From positions 1 through 33,396 of the forward strand of contig DAIPYE010000011.1 of assembly GCA_036782915.1 (NCBI GenBank): a DNA stretch of 33,396 nt. The letters are read 5' to 3'. Positions within the stretch are counted from its first letter, which is position 1; each line of letters starts with the position of its first letter. This stretch comes from JAEUSI01 sp036782915. Lineage in GTDB: Bacteria; Bacteroidota; Ignavibacteria; Tepidaquicellales; Tepidaquicellaceae. The translations under genes were made by a program, and so were the position numbers. Under the pieces are notes generated by a model. That model saw nothing but the letters and a program-made list of their open reading frames with translations, was not told where the DNA came from and did not search any database. Below, in pieces: positions 16,855 through 25,305 of the stretch.

Positions 16855-17260
16855 AAAATCTCTGTTTGATTCAGACAATCGCGCTGTTCATTTCCGGGAA
16901 ACCGGTTCTGAATGTGAGGAAAGTCCGGACTCCATAACGGGCAGGGATGCCGGGAGAAATTCCCGGGTTTTGCAGGCGCAAGTTTACAAAACAGAAAGTG
17001 TCACAGAAAATATACCGCTTCGGTTTACCGGAGTAAGGGTGAAAAGGCAGGGTAAGAGCCTACCATTCAGAAAGTAATTTCTGAGATTGAAAAACCTCAT
17101 CCGGAGCAAGACCATGTATAGGGAATTGAAGTTCTGTCCGCTTTTTATATTCCCGGGGTAGGTCGCAAAAAACTCAGCAGTGATGCTGAGTTAAGATAAA
17201 TGATTGTCATCGAATAATATTCGAAACAGAATCCGGCTTAAAAGATCAAACAGAGATTTT
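16855..17260 (+). ncRNA. rnpB: RNase P RNA, bacterial type A
   Basis: The catalytic RNA that matures tRNA 5' ends. The conserved core is visible: GAGGAAAGTCCGGACTCC at 16916-16933, ACAGAAA after the GCAGGCGCAAG segment, GGGTGAAAAGGCAGGGTAAG, GGGGTAGGTCGC, and ACAGAATCCGGCTTA at 17226-17240. The ends pair as helix P1: 16855-16870 and 17245-17260 are perfect complements over 16 bp, which defines the boundaries. An AACTCAGC/GCTGAGTT hairpin near 17170-17195 lies in the 3' third. It lies just downstream of the RNase HI gene. The nadA stop, on the other strand, is 12 bp beyond. Confidence 0.96.
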
Positions 17261-17272
17261 TAAATTTCAATT

Positions 17273-18262
17273 CTAACTCATTTCGAGCATTCGCTGCAAA
17301 GGTTTTAAAGCTCTCTTCATAATTTCTTTTTCAATCGTTATCTCCGGTTTCCTGTCTCTCATGCAAAGGTAGAGTTTTTCAAGAGTATTTAACTTCATAT
17401 AAGGGCATTCATTGCAGTTACAGTTGGATTCAGGAGGAGCAGGAATGAACATTTTGTTTTTATTTTTTAACTGCATCTGATGTATTATTCCGGGTTCGGT
17501 TGCAACTATAAATTTGCTTTTATCGGATTCACTTACAAATTTCAGCAAACCACTTGTAGAGCCGATGTAATCAGCATTTCTCAGAACTGATTCTTCACAT
17601 TCAGGATGTGCAATAATCAAAGCTTCCGGGTGATCGAATTTAATCTTCAAGATCTTTTTTTCACTGAATGTTTCATGAACTATGCATGACCCTTGCCATA
17701 AAACCATTTCTCTGCCTGATTCTTTTATTACATATTTTCCCAGATTCTTATCTGGCGCAAAAATAATTTTTTGATCCGCAGGAAGCTGCTTTACAATTTT
17801 CACGGCATTTGAAGATGTGCAGATTATATCAGACAGGGCTTTTACTTCTGCTGAACAGTTAATATAACTTATCAGCAAATGATCAGGATGTTTCTGTTTG
17901 AATTTTTCAAGCAATGTTGCAGGACAGCCTTCAGCAAGTGAGCATCCGGCATCAAGATCAGGAAGCAACACCAGTTTATCCGGATTTAGAATTTTTGCTG
18001 TCTCAGCCATAAAATGTACTCCGGCAAAAATAATAATTTCCGCATCAGTCTTTGCTGCCTGCTGAGATAACTGAAGACTGTCCCCGATAAAATCAGCAAG
18101 ATCCTGTATTTCAGACTCCTGATAATAATGGGCGAGAATTACAGCATTCATCTCCTTTTTCAGTTTTTTTATCTCATATTCGAGGTCAAGAGAAAGATCA
18201 ATAGACCTTATTCCTGAAATATCCAGTTTATTTTTTTTTGAAATTTCTGATATAAGATTCAT
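17273..18262 (-). CDS. nadA: Quinolinate synthase NadA
   Basis: A [4Fe-4S] enzyme that condenses iminoaspartate and dihydroxyacetone phosphate to quinolinate for NAD synthesis. The 329 residues are typical of the shorter NadA form. The three cluster cysteines are recognisable: C107 in DAGCSLA, C193 in WQGSCIVHE and C286 in CNCNECPYMK. Other motifs are ILAHYYQ near the N-terminus and GSTSGLLKF. NadB and NadC are not in the window. Its cluster would need Fe-S assembly factors, and Mrp and Nfu-type genes lie about 5 kb away. It is divergent from the MFS gene, with 132 bp of AT-rich DNA between. Confidence 0.97.
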   Translation of the reverse strand: MNLISEISKKNKLDISGIRSIDLSLDLEYEIKKLKKEMNAVILAHYYQESEIQDLADFIGDSLQLSQQAAKTDAEIIIFAGVHFMAETAKILNPDKLVLLPDLDAGCSLAEGCPATLLEKFKQKHPDHLLISYINCSAEVKALSDIICTSSNAVKIVKQLPADQKIIFAPDKNLGKYVIKESGREMVLWQGSCIVHETFSEKKILKIKFDHPEALIIAHPECEESVLRNADYIGSTSGLLKFVSESDKSKFIVATEPGIIHQMQLKNKNKMFIPAPPESNCNCNECPYMKLNTLEKLYLCMRDRKPEITIEKEIMKRALKPLQRMLEMS

Positions 18263-18394
18263 TTTATTTTATTTTATATTTAAAAATAATAATTTTAAAT
18301 TCCAATTGTTAAACCATTTAATTTATCTCTATTTGCATTCTTACTTTTTAAAGGTAATGGAATATCATAAATTATTAAAAATCAATTATTCAAA

Positions 18395-19582
18395 TTGAAT
18401 AAAAAAATATTTACACGTACAATTTGGATCCTTTCTGTAGTAAGTTTACTTACTGATATTTCAAGTGAAATGCTGTATCCTGTAATGCCTTTGTTTCTTA
18501 AGAGCATCGGATTTTCTGTAATGCTTATTGGAGTACTGGAAGGTTTTGCAGAAGCTGTTGCCGGAATAAGTAAAGGATATTTCGGCAAACTCTCAGATGT
18601 AACGGGAAGAAGAGTTCCTTTTGTCAGGTTAGGATATTCGCTGAGCTCGGTTTCAAAACCAATGATGGCAGTTTTTATTTATCCTGTCTGGATATTTTTT
18701 GCAAGGACAATCGATCGTTTTGGAAAAGGTATAAGAACTTCTGCACGTGATGCAATTCTGTCCGACGAATCAACCCCTGAAAACAAAGGGAAAGTTTTTG
18801 GACTGCACAGAGGTATGGATACCCTCGGTGCGGTTTTAGGACCTTTTACAGCATTGATTTATCTTAATTACTATCCTGAAAATTACAAAGAATTGTTTTT
18901 AATATCTTTTTTACCTGCATTAATAGGTGTCGGATTTACATTTTTACTGAAAGATAAATCTGAAGCCGTTAAACCCTCAAGTGAGAAACTAAAATTTTTT
19001 TCATTTTTAGGATACTGGAAAAAATCCGGAGCTGAATATAAGAAATTGGTAAAAGGTCTTTTTGCTTTTACTCTGATAAACAGTTCGGATATTTTTTTAT
19101 TGTTAATGTTAAAAAATCTGGGGTATTCAGATCAGAAAGTATTAATGGTGTATATATTTTATAACTTAATTTATGCAATATCATCACTTCCGATAGGGAT
19201 TTTAGCAGATAAGATCGGACTTAAAAATAACTTTATTTTTGGTTTGGTCTTATTTGCTTTTATATACGGCAGTTTTGCTTTTAATCCCGGTCCAGAAATT
19301 ATTTATTTTTTATTTTTTTGTTATGCACTTTACGCTTCTTCTACTGAAGGAATTTCAAAGGCATGGATTTCTAATATTTCTGAAAAAAAAGATACGGCAA
19401 CTGCGCTTGGATTTTATACGGGGATAAACAGCATATTTTCTTTACTTGCGAGTTCACTGGCGGGATTGGTGTGGTATTCTTTTGGATCGGATGTAATGTT
19501 TATTTATTCATCTGCAGGAGCTTTGGCAGTGACAGTATATTTTTTAAATAATTTCAGAAAAAAAAATTATTCATCCATATAA
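18395..19582 (+). CDS. Major facilitator superfamily transporter
   Basis: A 395-residue integral membrane protein with about 12 hydrophobic segments. The N-terminal signature IWILSVVSLLTDISSEMLYP marks a common bacterial MFS subfamily. A typical MFS loop follows (GYFGKLSDVTGRRVP), then a conserved DRFGKGIRTSARDAILSD. The TTG at 18395 is taken as start because the first in-frame ATG falls inside the first membrane segment. The substrate is unknown; relatives are usually annotated only as MFS permeases. Its last 16 bases overlap the last 16 bases of the convergent glycosyltransferase gene. Confidence 0.9.
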   Translation: MNKKIFTRTIWILSVVSLLTDISSEMLYPVMPLFLKSIGFSVMLIGVLEGFAEAVAGISKGYFGKLSDVTGRRVPFVRLGYSLSSVSKPMMAVFIYPVWIFFARTIDRFGKGIRTSARDAILSDESTPENKGKVFGLHRGMDTLGAVLGPFTALIYLNYYPENYKELFLISFLPALIGVGFTFLLKDKSEAVKPSSEKLKFFSFLGYWKKSGAEYKKLVKGLFAFTLINSSDIFLLLMLKNLGYSDQKVLMVYIFYNLIYAISSLPIGILADKIGLKNNFIFGLVLFAFIYGSFAFNPGPEIIYFLFFCYALYASSTEGISKAWISNISEKKDTATALGFYTGINSIFSLLASSLAGLVWYSFGSDVMFIYSSAGALAVTVYFLNNFRKKNYSSI

Positions 19583-20550
19583 TTATATCTGACAGCAAAT
19601 TCTCTGAAATCGGAATTTGTCGCGAATTTATAATCAGCAACTATTTTAAAGAAGTAATAATGAGCATAAACTCTTTCCAGTCTCCAGAGATCATTCCCCC
19701 TGAGTTTATTTAAAACTGATCCGGAAATATATTTAAAAAAGCTGGGAATGTGAGAGAAAAATATGGATTTCAGCAATACACTCTTTGAGCTTTCATTTTT
19801 TCTGAATGCAGTGAAACTGTCACAATTTGCCTGATTACGAAATCTTTTGTTTAAATATTTCTGAGTCATTCTTGATCTGGGGATAATGTGGTGAGAAACT
19901 GAATCATCAGTATATGCAAAATTATATCCGGCATCCAGAATTTTTATGTTTAATCCCGTTTCTCCGTTGCCAATCAATATATCCTTTTCTATATCCGGAT
20001 TAAATCCGCCGCACTCAAATAATACACTCTTTAACATTGCCTGATGACAACTGTAAATTCCAAGATCGTATGCGGCAATGATAAGTTTTTCGGATTTCTC
20101 TATTAAACTTAATGCCCCGTTCTTAAAATATTTTTCCATCCATTCAGGCGGATCAAATTCCCACTTAGGAAGCACTTTTCCACCGACAACTGCTATGTTA
20201 TAATCCAAATCAAAAACTTTGACTATATTCACAAGCAAATCTTTATCAGCTATCATATCATCATCAGTAAAATAAAGAATTTCACTTTCAGACAATTTTG
20301 CGGCTGTATTCCTTGCATAGTGCGCACCTTGACGTGTTTCCATTATGTATTTAATCGGTACATCAGATTTGGATTTCCATTCTTCGACCACAGATTTTGT
20401 ATTATCTGTCGAGTTATTATCAGCAATTATAATTTCATATCTGTCCTTCGGATAAGTCTGATTAACACAACTTTCAATTGAAAAACCAATTAATTCCGCT
20501 CTGTTGTAAGTCGGAATTATTATTGATACCGATCTAAAATCATTCTTCAT
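19567..20550 (-). CDS. Family 2 glycosyltransferase
   Basis: A 327-residue GT-A fold sugar transferase. The N-terminus shows SIIIPTYNRAELIGFSIES, then D44 in IIADNNSTDNT for nucleotide binding, NTAAK, and the metal-binding TDDDM (D96-D98). The C-terminal part contains short hydrophobic stretches but no clear transmembrane helix. It probably transfers a sugar to a surface glycan or lipid-linked acceptor. The donor and acceptor cannot be deduced. It lies 163 bp downstream of the capsule-type protein gene on the same strand. Confidence 0.92.
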   Translation of the reverse strand: MKNDFRSVSIIIPTYNRAELIGFSIESCVNQTYPKDRYEIIIADNNSTDNTKSVVEEWKSKSDVPIKYIMETRQGAHYARNTAAKLSESEILYFTDDDMIADKDLLVNIVKVFDLDYNIAVVGGKVLPKWEFDPPEWMEKYFKNGALSLIEKSEKLIIAAYDLGIYSCHQAMLKSVLFECGGFNPDIEKDILIGNGETGLNIKILDAGYNFAYTDDSVSHHIIPRSRMTQKYLNKRFRNQANCDSFTAFRKNESSKSVLLKSIFFSHIPSFFKYISGSVLNKLRGNDLWRLERVYAHYYFFKIVADYKFATNSDFREFAVRYNYMDE

Positions 20551-20713
20551 TCAAAAAATACATTTAAATTTTAGTAATTTACTAAAAAAATCTGAGGATT
20601 TACTGTAAGAAATAAAGATCTTAGTATTTCCTGTGCAATCGGAATACTGACCGGAAAATGAAATTTATTCAAAATAAAACATTATTAAAAGCTGCATTGA
20701 AACGAAACAAATA

Positions 20714-22384
20714 TTATAATGGTAAAAATCTTTCATCTAGACTTCCATCAACCTGCCTGATCATATCTTCATTAAGTATAACATCATTTCCTTTAATTAT
20801 GCTTTCGCAAATCGCATCCATTATCAGATCTTTACCGGGAAGGAGATCTTTGATTTTATCCGGATCAATATTTCCGAAATGACCTTCGGACTTATTAATC
20901 AGATTTATAGGTATTTGTCTTTCTATAAAATATGAATATGCATACCGGCGGGCAGTGTCGATCTGCTCATTTGTTAAAGGTTTGGTGTCATGTATATTCA
21001 TTAGAATTTTTATGTAATCTTCTTTTGAAACCGGATCAATTGTAAATCCTTTATTTGAAAAATAAGACTTACCCCCTGAGATCACATTTTTTCCCAATAG
21101 AGGAAGTTCCGCGCCGGTAGTTCCAAACAATGTTATCCCGGCATCGATCATCTGATATAATCCGTATGAATTTATTTCAGAATCTGACCAGATGATCTTT
21201 ATATTTTCAGGAATAATATTGTATTTTTCTTTAATATAATCATCCAGTGAATATAAACTTCCGGAGCCTTTTTCACCGGGATGAACTCTTATTAGCCAGT
21301 TAACATTTTTATTCTCTGACATTATTTTGAATGTAGTGTCAAACCAGTCATTCGCATTATCAAAGAACATTTCCGTCAGATCAAATGCCAGATCCCAGGC
21401 AACATGGCAAAACATACAAACAATTTTCTTATCATCATTTATTCCTAATTTTTTCTTTAATTCCTCTTTAGATTCCGGCAAAGACAGGTTAAGAAAATCA
21501 ATTCTTTTACCTTTATTGTACCTTTCAATAAAATAGTTGTCAAGAATTTTGTTTTCGGTTTCTGTCAAAGATTTTTCATTTCTCTTTTTCCATGCATCAT
21601 CAAGTATTCCTCTGAATTCAAGCTTGTTTGCTGTTTTTGGAATGGTAAAATAATGAAGCAAAATTTTATAACCGCTTGACCAGCAAAGTATGCTTAATTT
21701 TTTAAAAAAGGCAAGCAAAACAACCGGAGCATAATCCACATAAACTCCATGCGAACAGTAAACACTTACCGGTTTATATTTTTCAAGTACTTTATCGGCT
21801 ATAAAAGTATTTACAAGTCCAGCGTAAAAATATTTTCTGTAGATTTTTTCATCTTTTTGCTTAAGATCCTCAGGTACAATTACATATCCTTTCATGTATC
21901 TGACAAGTGAACTCCAGGCAAGCTTCCCTATTTCCACATCCATATATACGTAATTAAAAATATCTCCTATACTTATGTTTTTTGAAATTTCTTTAAATTC
22001 ATTCTTTTCTTTTTCGCTTATATATTCACCCCCAAAAGTGTATTCCGCGCTGTACTGATTTGCATTATATTTCATTCTGTAAATGCATTTCGGACAACTT
22101 TTTTCCCAATCTGACGGCATTTGATTTTGCTCAACACCTCTCTGAATGCATGCCTCCGGAGTTCCGTCACATATTATGAAATGTGTTTTGTATCCTCTTA
22201 CATTCAGTGCAGCGGAAACAATTGCATTCTTCTTTAAAACGTCTCCGAATCCTCCGAAATCCCAGATGATAACAATCGGAGAATTTTCATTTACTTTTGA
22301 ATGCTTCTGAAGGAACTTATACAGTTTATGCTTTAGCGTGGATCTTCTTTGAATGTTGTTTTTTATTTTTGATATTAATTCCAT
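20714..22384 (-). CDS. Capsular/LPS polysaccharide-type glycosyltransferase-like protein
   Basis: A 556-residue protein, probably GT-B fold. Residues 38-50 (VIIWDFGGFGDVL) look like a glycine-rich N-terminal Rossmann segment. C97/C100 form a CPKC pair. The segment VYCSHGVYVDYAP (208-220) and the C-terminal LIRVHPGE (364-371), LYQMIDAGITLFGTTGAELPLLGK region and ISGGKSYFSNKGFTID resemble the capsule-synthesis / KpsS-like family. In those proteins an HP-containing loop and a GT(S/T)xE motif bind the nucleotide sugar. Length and middle region do not match a specific characterised enzyme that I recognise. The neighbouring GT2 and sugar nucleotidyltransferase genes support a glycan role. Confidence 0.65.
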   Translation of the reverse strand: MELISKIKNNIQRRSTLKHKLYKFLQKHSKVNENSPIVIIWDFGGFGDVLKKNAIVSAALNVRGYKTHFIICDGTPEACIQRGVEQNQMPSDWEKSCPKCIYRMKYNANQYSAEYTFGGEYISEKEKNEFKEISKNISIGDIFNYVYMDVEIGKLAWSSLVRYMKGYVIVPEDLKQKDEKIYRKYFYAGLVNTFIADKVLEKYKPVSVYCSHGVYVDYAPVVLLAFFKKLSILCWSSGYKILLHYFTIPKTANKLEFRGILDDAWKKRNEKSLTETENKILDNYFIERYNKGKRIDFLNLSLPESKEELKKKLGINDDKKIVCMFCHVAWDLAFDLTEMFFDNANDWFDTTFKIMSENKNVNWLIRVHPGEKGSGSLYSLDDYIKEKYNIIPENIKIIWSDSEINSYGLYQMIDAGITLFGTTGAELPLLGKNVISGGKSYFSNKGFTIDPVSKEDYIKILMNIHDTKPLTNEQIDTARRYAYSYFIERQIPINLINKSEGHFGNIDPDKIKDLLPGKDLIMDAICESIIKGNDVILNEDMIRQVDGSLDERFLPL

Positions 22385-22494
22385 TCTTCGAAATTTACAT
22401 AACTTTTATTAAAACAATTTCTTGAAATTAAAAAAATATTGCACCAAACTTTGTTTTGAGTTAAATATAAAATATAAATTGAATATTTTGAACA

Positions 22495-23172
22495 ATGAAA
22501 GCAATGATCCTCTCAGCCGGTTTTGGTACAAGATTACTTCCGCTAACAAATGATGTCCCAAAAGCACTAGTAAAATACAAAAACATTCCAATGATAAATT
22601 ATCAGATCGAAAGACTGAAGAATTCCGGAGTGAATGAAATTGTTGTAAATGCCCATCACCATTCCAAAAAAATAATCGATTACTTTTCACAAAATGATTT
22701 TGGTATTAAAATTAATGTAATTGTTGAAAAAGAAATACTGGGAACAGGCGGCGGTATTCTCAATGCTTTTGAATATTTTCAAAATGAAAAATCTTTTTTG
22801 GTGATAAATGTTGATATTGATACCGATTTAAATCTTTCTGATCTGATCTCATTTCATGATTCCGGAAATTCACTGGCAACTCTGGCTGTTCAAAAAAGAA
22901 AATCTAAAAAATACCTTGAGTTTGATTCTCAAAATCATCTGATCGGCAGAGAAAATGTAAATTCAAATAAAGAAAATCTGTTTGCTTTTAACGGTATTCA
23001 TGTAATTTCCGGAAGAATTTATGAAAAAAATATAGAAACTGAATTCAAAGATATCCTCGCAGTTTATTTCGATATCATAAATAATAAGAACAAATCAGAA
23101 TATGTCTGCGGCTTTGATTCCGGAAAAAGTACTTTTAAAGATATTGGAAAAATAGAAAATCTGAATTCATAA
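22495..23172 (+). CDS. Sugar-phosphate nucleotidyltransferase (MurU/GMP-pyrophosphorylase-like)
   Basis: A 225-residue NTP-transferase that would activate a sugar 1-phosphate to an NDP-sugar. The signature LSAGFGTRLLPLTNDVPKAL (6-25) has the GxGTR loop and PK motif. IVEKEILGTGGGI gives the base/sugar loop, and VINVDIDTDL holds a metal-binding aspartate. The size fits short forms such as MurU (MurNAc-1-P uridylyltransferase) and mannose-1-phosphate guanylyltransferase-like proteins without a C-terminal hexapeptide domain. The sugar and nucleotide cannot be told from sequence. It is divergent from the capsule-type gene, with 110 bp between. Confidence 0.88.
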   Translation: MKAMILSAGFGTRLLPLTNDVPKALVKYKNIPMINYQIERLKNSGVNEIVVNAHHHSKKIIDYFSQNDFGIKINVIVEKEILGTGGGILNAFEYFQNEKSFLVINVDIDTDLNLSDLISFHDSGNSLATLAVQKRKSKKYLEFDSQNHLIGRENVNSNKENLFAFNGIHVISGRIYEKNIETEFKDILAVYFDIINNKNKSEYVCGFDSGKSTFKDIGKIENLNS

Positions 23173-23202
23173 ATTTTACACTTATCATTAAAATTCAATT
23201 AT

Positions 23203-23439
23203 TCAATTTATAGATTCAATTCTTGTAACATCAGGCATTTCCTGCATTAATGCTCTTTCAATTCCCGCTCTTAAGGTCATCATACTAAGCGGACAGCCTT
23301 TGCAGTTACCAAGTAATCTTACTTTTACAATTCCTCCTTCAGCAATTTTAATGAGCTCCACATCACCGCCGTCCAGCTGTAAATAAGGTCTTACTTTATT
23401 TAAAACTTCTTCTACTTTTATTTCTGTCAGTTCTGCCAT
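23203..23439 (-). CDS. NifU C-terminal-domain (Nfu-type) Fe-S carrier protein
   Basis: A 78-residue single-domain protein of the Nfu family, which receives and passes on [4Fe-4S] clusters. It shows VRPYLQLDGGDVELI, VRLLGNCKGCPLS with the cluster-binding CxxC, and LRAGIERAL. It lies at the end of a minus-strand group after an Mrp-type ATPase and a lipoprotein. With the Mrp protein it likely supplies clusters to enzymes such as NadA. It ends 30 bp from the convergent nucleotidyltransferase stop. Confidence 0.93.
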   Translation of the reverse strand: MAELTEIKVEEVLNKVRPYLQLDGGDVELIKIAEGGIVKVRLLGNCKGCPLSMMTLRAGIERALMQEMPDVTRIESIN

Positions 23440-23468
23440 TTCTAATTTAAAATTAATTTCTTTTTTAG

Positions 23469-23894
23469 TTATTCAACTTTCTTCATGCTTTCTTCTATTA
23501 TCCTTGCATAATCAAGCTTCCAGACACCATCTTCCTTTATTGAATAAAATTCTGATTGAGTCTGATCAGCGGATTTTGTGATTACAGTTGCTTTATCACC
23601 TTCCTTGATTTCTTCAACCACTTCAAAATCCATTCCCATCATTCCAAGAGTGCTGATATTTGAAACACTTTTTTCAAAATATTCTTTGCCGCTTTGATTT
23701 CTGTTTTTAGCAATATCTTCATACATTTTCTGTGATCCTTTTGATAAATAATTCCATGCTTTGCCCGGATTCTGTTCTTTCAATGCAAGAACAAAATCTT
23801 TTACGGAATTTGTCGGAGAGTCTGATCCGCCGGTAGAGCCGCATCCGGAATAAATTGTCACTAAAAGCAAAACTGTTATTAAGTAAATTTTCAT
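23469..23894 (-). CDS. Small lipoprotein, NTF2/DUF4878-like
   Basis: A 141-residue protein with a lipoprotein signal peptide. K2, the hydrophobic stretch YLITVLLLVTI and the lipobox-like YSGC place the lipidated cysteine at C18, followed by a Gly/Ser-rich linker. The mature part starts PTNSVKDFVLALKEQNPGKAWNYLS and ends YYSIKEDGVWKLD-like (FYSIKEDGVWKLDYA), the pattern of DUF4878-type domains with an NTF2-like cone fold. These are mostly uncharacterised envelope lipoproteins. Its position between two Fe-S genes may be chance; no link is evident from the protein. Confidence 0.8.
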   Translation of the reverse strand: MKIYLITVLLLVTIYSGCGSTGGSDSPTNSVKDFVLALKEQNPGKAWNYLSKGSQKMYEDIAKNRNQSGKEYFEKSVSNISTLGMMGMDFEVVEEIKEGDKATVITKSADQTQSEFYSIKEDGVWKLDYARIIEESMKKVE

Positions 23895-23941
23895 TTCTGT
23901 TAATTTTAAAAATGATTAATGATAATGGATCAATTATGAAT

Positions 23942-25032
23942 TTAAATTTCTATTTCTATACCGTCACCCTGTCGGGAAGTTACATTCAGTAAATTAATTT
24001 CTCTTATAATTTCATCCGCAGTTGAACTGTAGATCTTTGAAACTTCTGAAGACGGATCACCTTTTACAATCGGAATACCTTCATCACCGCCGATTCTGAC
24101 CTTTGTATTTATTGGTATCTCTCCAAGCAGTTTCACTTTAAATTCACTGCTCATTTTTCTTCCTCCGTCTTTTCCGAATATATACTCCCTGCTTCCGTCA
24201 GTATTCAGATAGTAACTCATATTTTCAATGATACCAATTGTCGGAACATTCACTCTTTCAAACATAATATATCCTTTTCTTGCATCGGCAAGAGAAATAT
24301 CCTGAGGAGTTGTGACGATCACAGCGCCTGTAAGAGGAATTGTCTGGCTTAAAGTCAGCTGAATATCACCAGTTCCCGGAGGCATATCAAATAAAAGAAA
24401 ATCAAGTTCGCCCCAGATCACATCGCCTATAAATTGTTTCAATGCGCTCGATGCCATTGGTCCCCGCCATACAACTGCTGTATTTTCTTCCATCAGAAAT
24501 CCGATAGACATTATTTTCACACCATATTTTTCCAGCGGAACAAGTTTGTTTTTATCACCGATTTTAGTGACTCCCNNNNNNNNNNTTCATTTACACCGAA
24601 CATAATAGGAATTGACGGACCGTAAATATCGGCATCAATGAGTCCTACCTTAGCTCCTTTATCTGCAAGAGCAATAGCCAGATTAACAGCAACTGTCGAT
24701 TTTCCGACACCGCCTTTTCCGGAAGCTATCGCAATAGTATTTTTTACACCGGGCATAATGCCTTCCTTTTTCGAATTTTTTTGTTCCGTAAAACCCGATA
24801 CAAAACTCACTTTGACATTATCAATTTCAGGCAATGACTTTTTAAATTCATTTTTTACATTTTCAGAAGCAATTGCAACAATATTTTTACTGATATCTGA
24901 AATTCCAAGTGTGAGCGAAAGATCTTTACCGTTCAATGAAATATTTTTCACAAAGCCAAGTGATTCATAATCCCTGTCTAAAACCGGATCTTTTATATCT
25001 GAAAGTACTTTTTTAATTTTTTCTTCGGTCAT
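23942..25032 (-). CDS. mrp: Mrp/NBP35-family P-loop ATPase, interrupted by an assembly gap
   Basis: A Fe-S cluster carrier-type ATPase. The N-terminal MIP18/DUF59 domain is about residues 1-75. The deviant Walker A GKGGVGKST is at 105-113, followed by LIDADIYGPSIPIMFG. After the 10 Ns, the correct frame reads GVTKIGDKNKL, VPLEKYGVKIMSIGF, WRGPMASSALKQF, FDMPPGTGDIQLTLSQ and VTTPQDISLADA. The two parts are in different frames only because the N run is a placeholder. A true gap length of 2 modulo 3 would join them, so I treat this as one gene. The family CPxC motif expected after ENMSYY is absent (LNTDGSREYIFG instead). ATP binding is likely intact; cluster binding is uncertain. Confidence 0.92.
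24576..24585. other. Assembly gap (10 Ns)
   Basis: Ten ambiguous bases interrupt the Mrp-type ATPase gene between the MFG and GVKIMSIGF motifs. Reading-frame logic says the true length is 2 modulo 3, so the ten Ns are an arbitrary placeholder. Only a few residues seem to be missing when compared with the family. Confidence 1.
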
Positions 25033-25206
25033 TTTTGTGTTTATCTTTATGTCTAAATTACAAAATATATAGGTGTAGGTAAATGAAATTATATTTAAAT
25101 TATTTGTAAAATTTTCAGTATTGTGATTGAATTTTAAAGAATTTTACTCAAAAACAACTTAATTTTCTATTTTTTTTGTAATCTTTGCCTATAGGTAGTT
25201 TTTTAA

Positions 25207-25228
25207 AAACGATAAAAGAGAATCGTTT
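25207..25228. repeat. Short inverted repeat upstream of dnaG
   Basis: AAACGAT (25207-25213) and ATCGTTT (25222-25228) form a 7-bp inverted repeat with an 8-base spacer, 78 bp before the dnaG start. It could be an operator or a 5' leader hairpin. The surrounding 273-bp divergent gap (25033-25305) is very AT-rich, and no confident promoter or RNA gene was found in it. Confidence 0.35.
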
Positions 25229-25305
25229 GAACTGCAATTTTTACAATAAAATCAAACACAAAACTTTTCATACGAATATTAAATTTGAAATAATTATTTT
25301 AAAAC

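Noticed and set aside
24517..24575. Tail of the first mrp part beyond the Ns as real protein end
   Set aside because: The 18 residues read after the gap are out of frame; the other frame restores the family motif YGVKIMSIGF.
25033..25305. Small RNA or riboswitch before dnaG
   Set aside because: Only a 7-bp inverted repeat is visible; no conserved riboswitch or 6S-like structure could be recognised.
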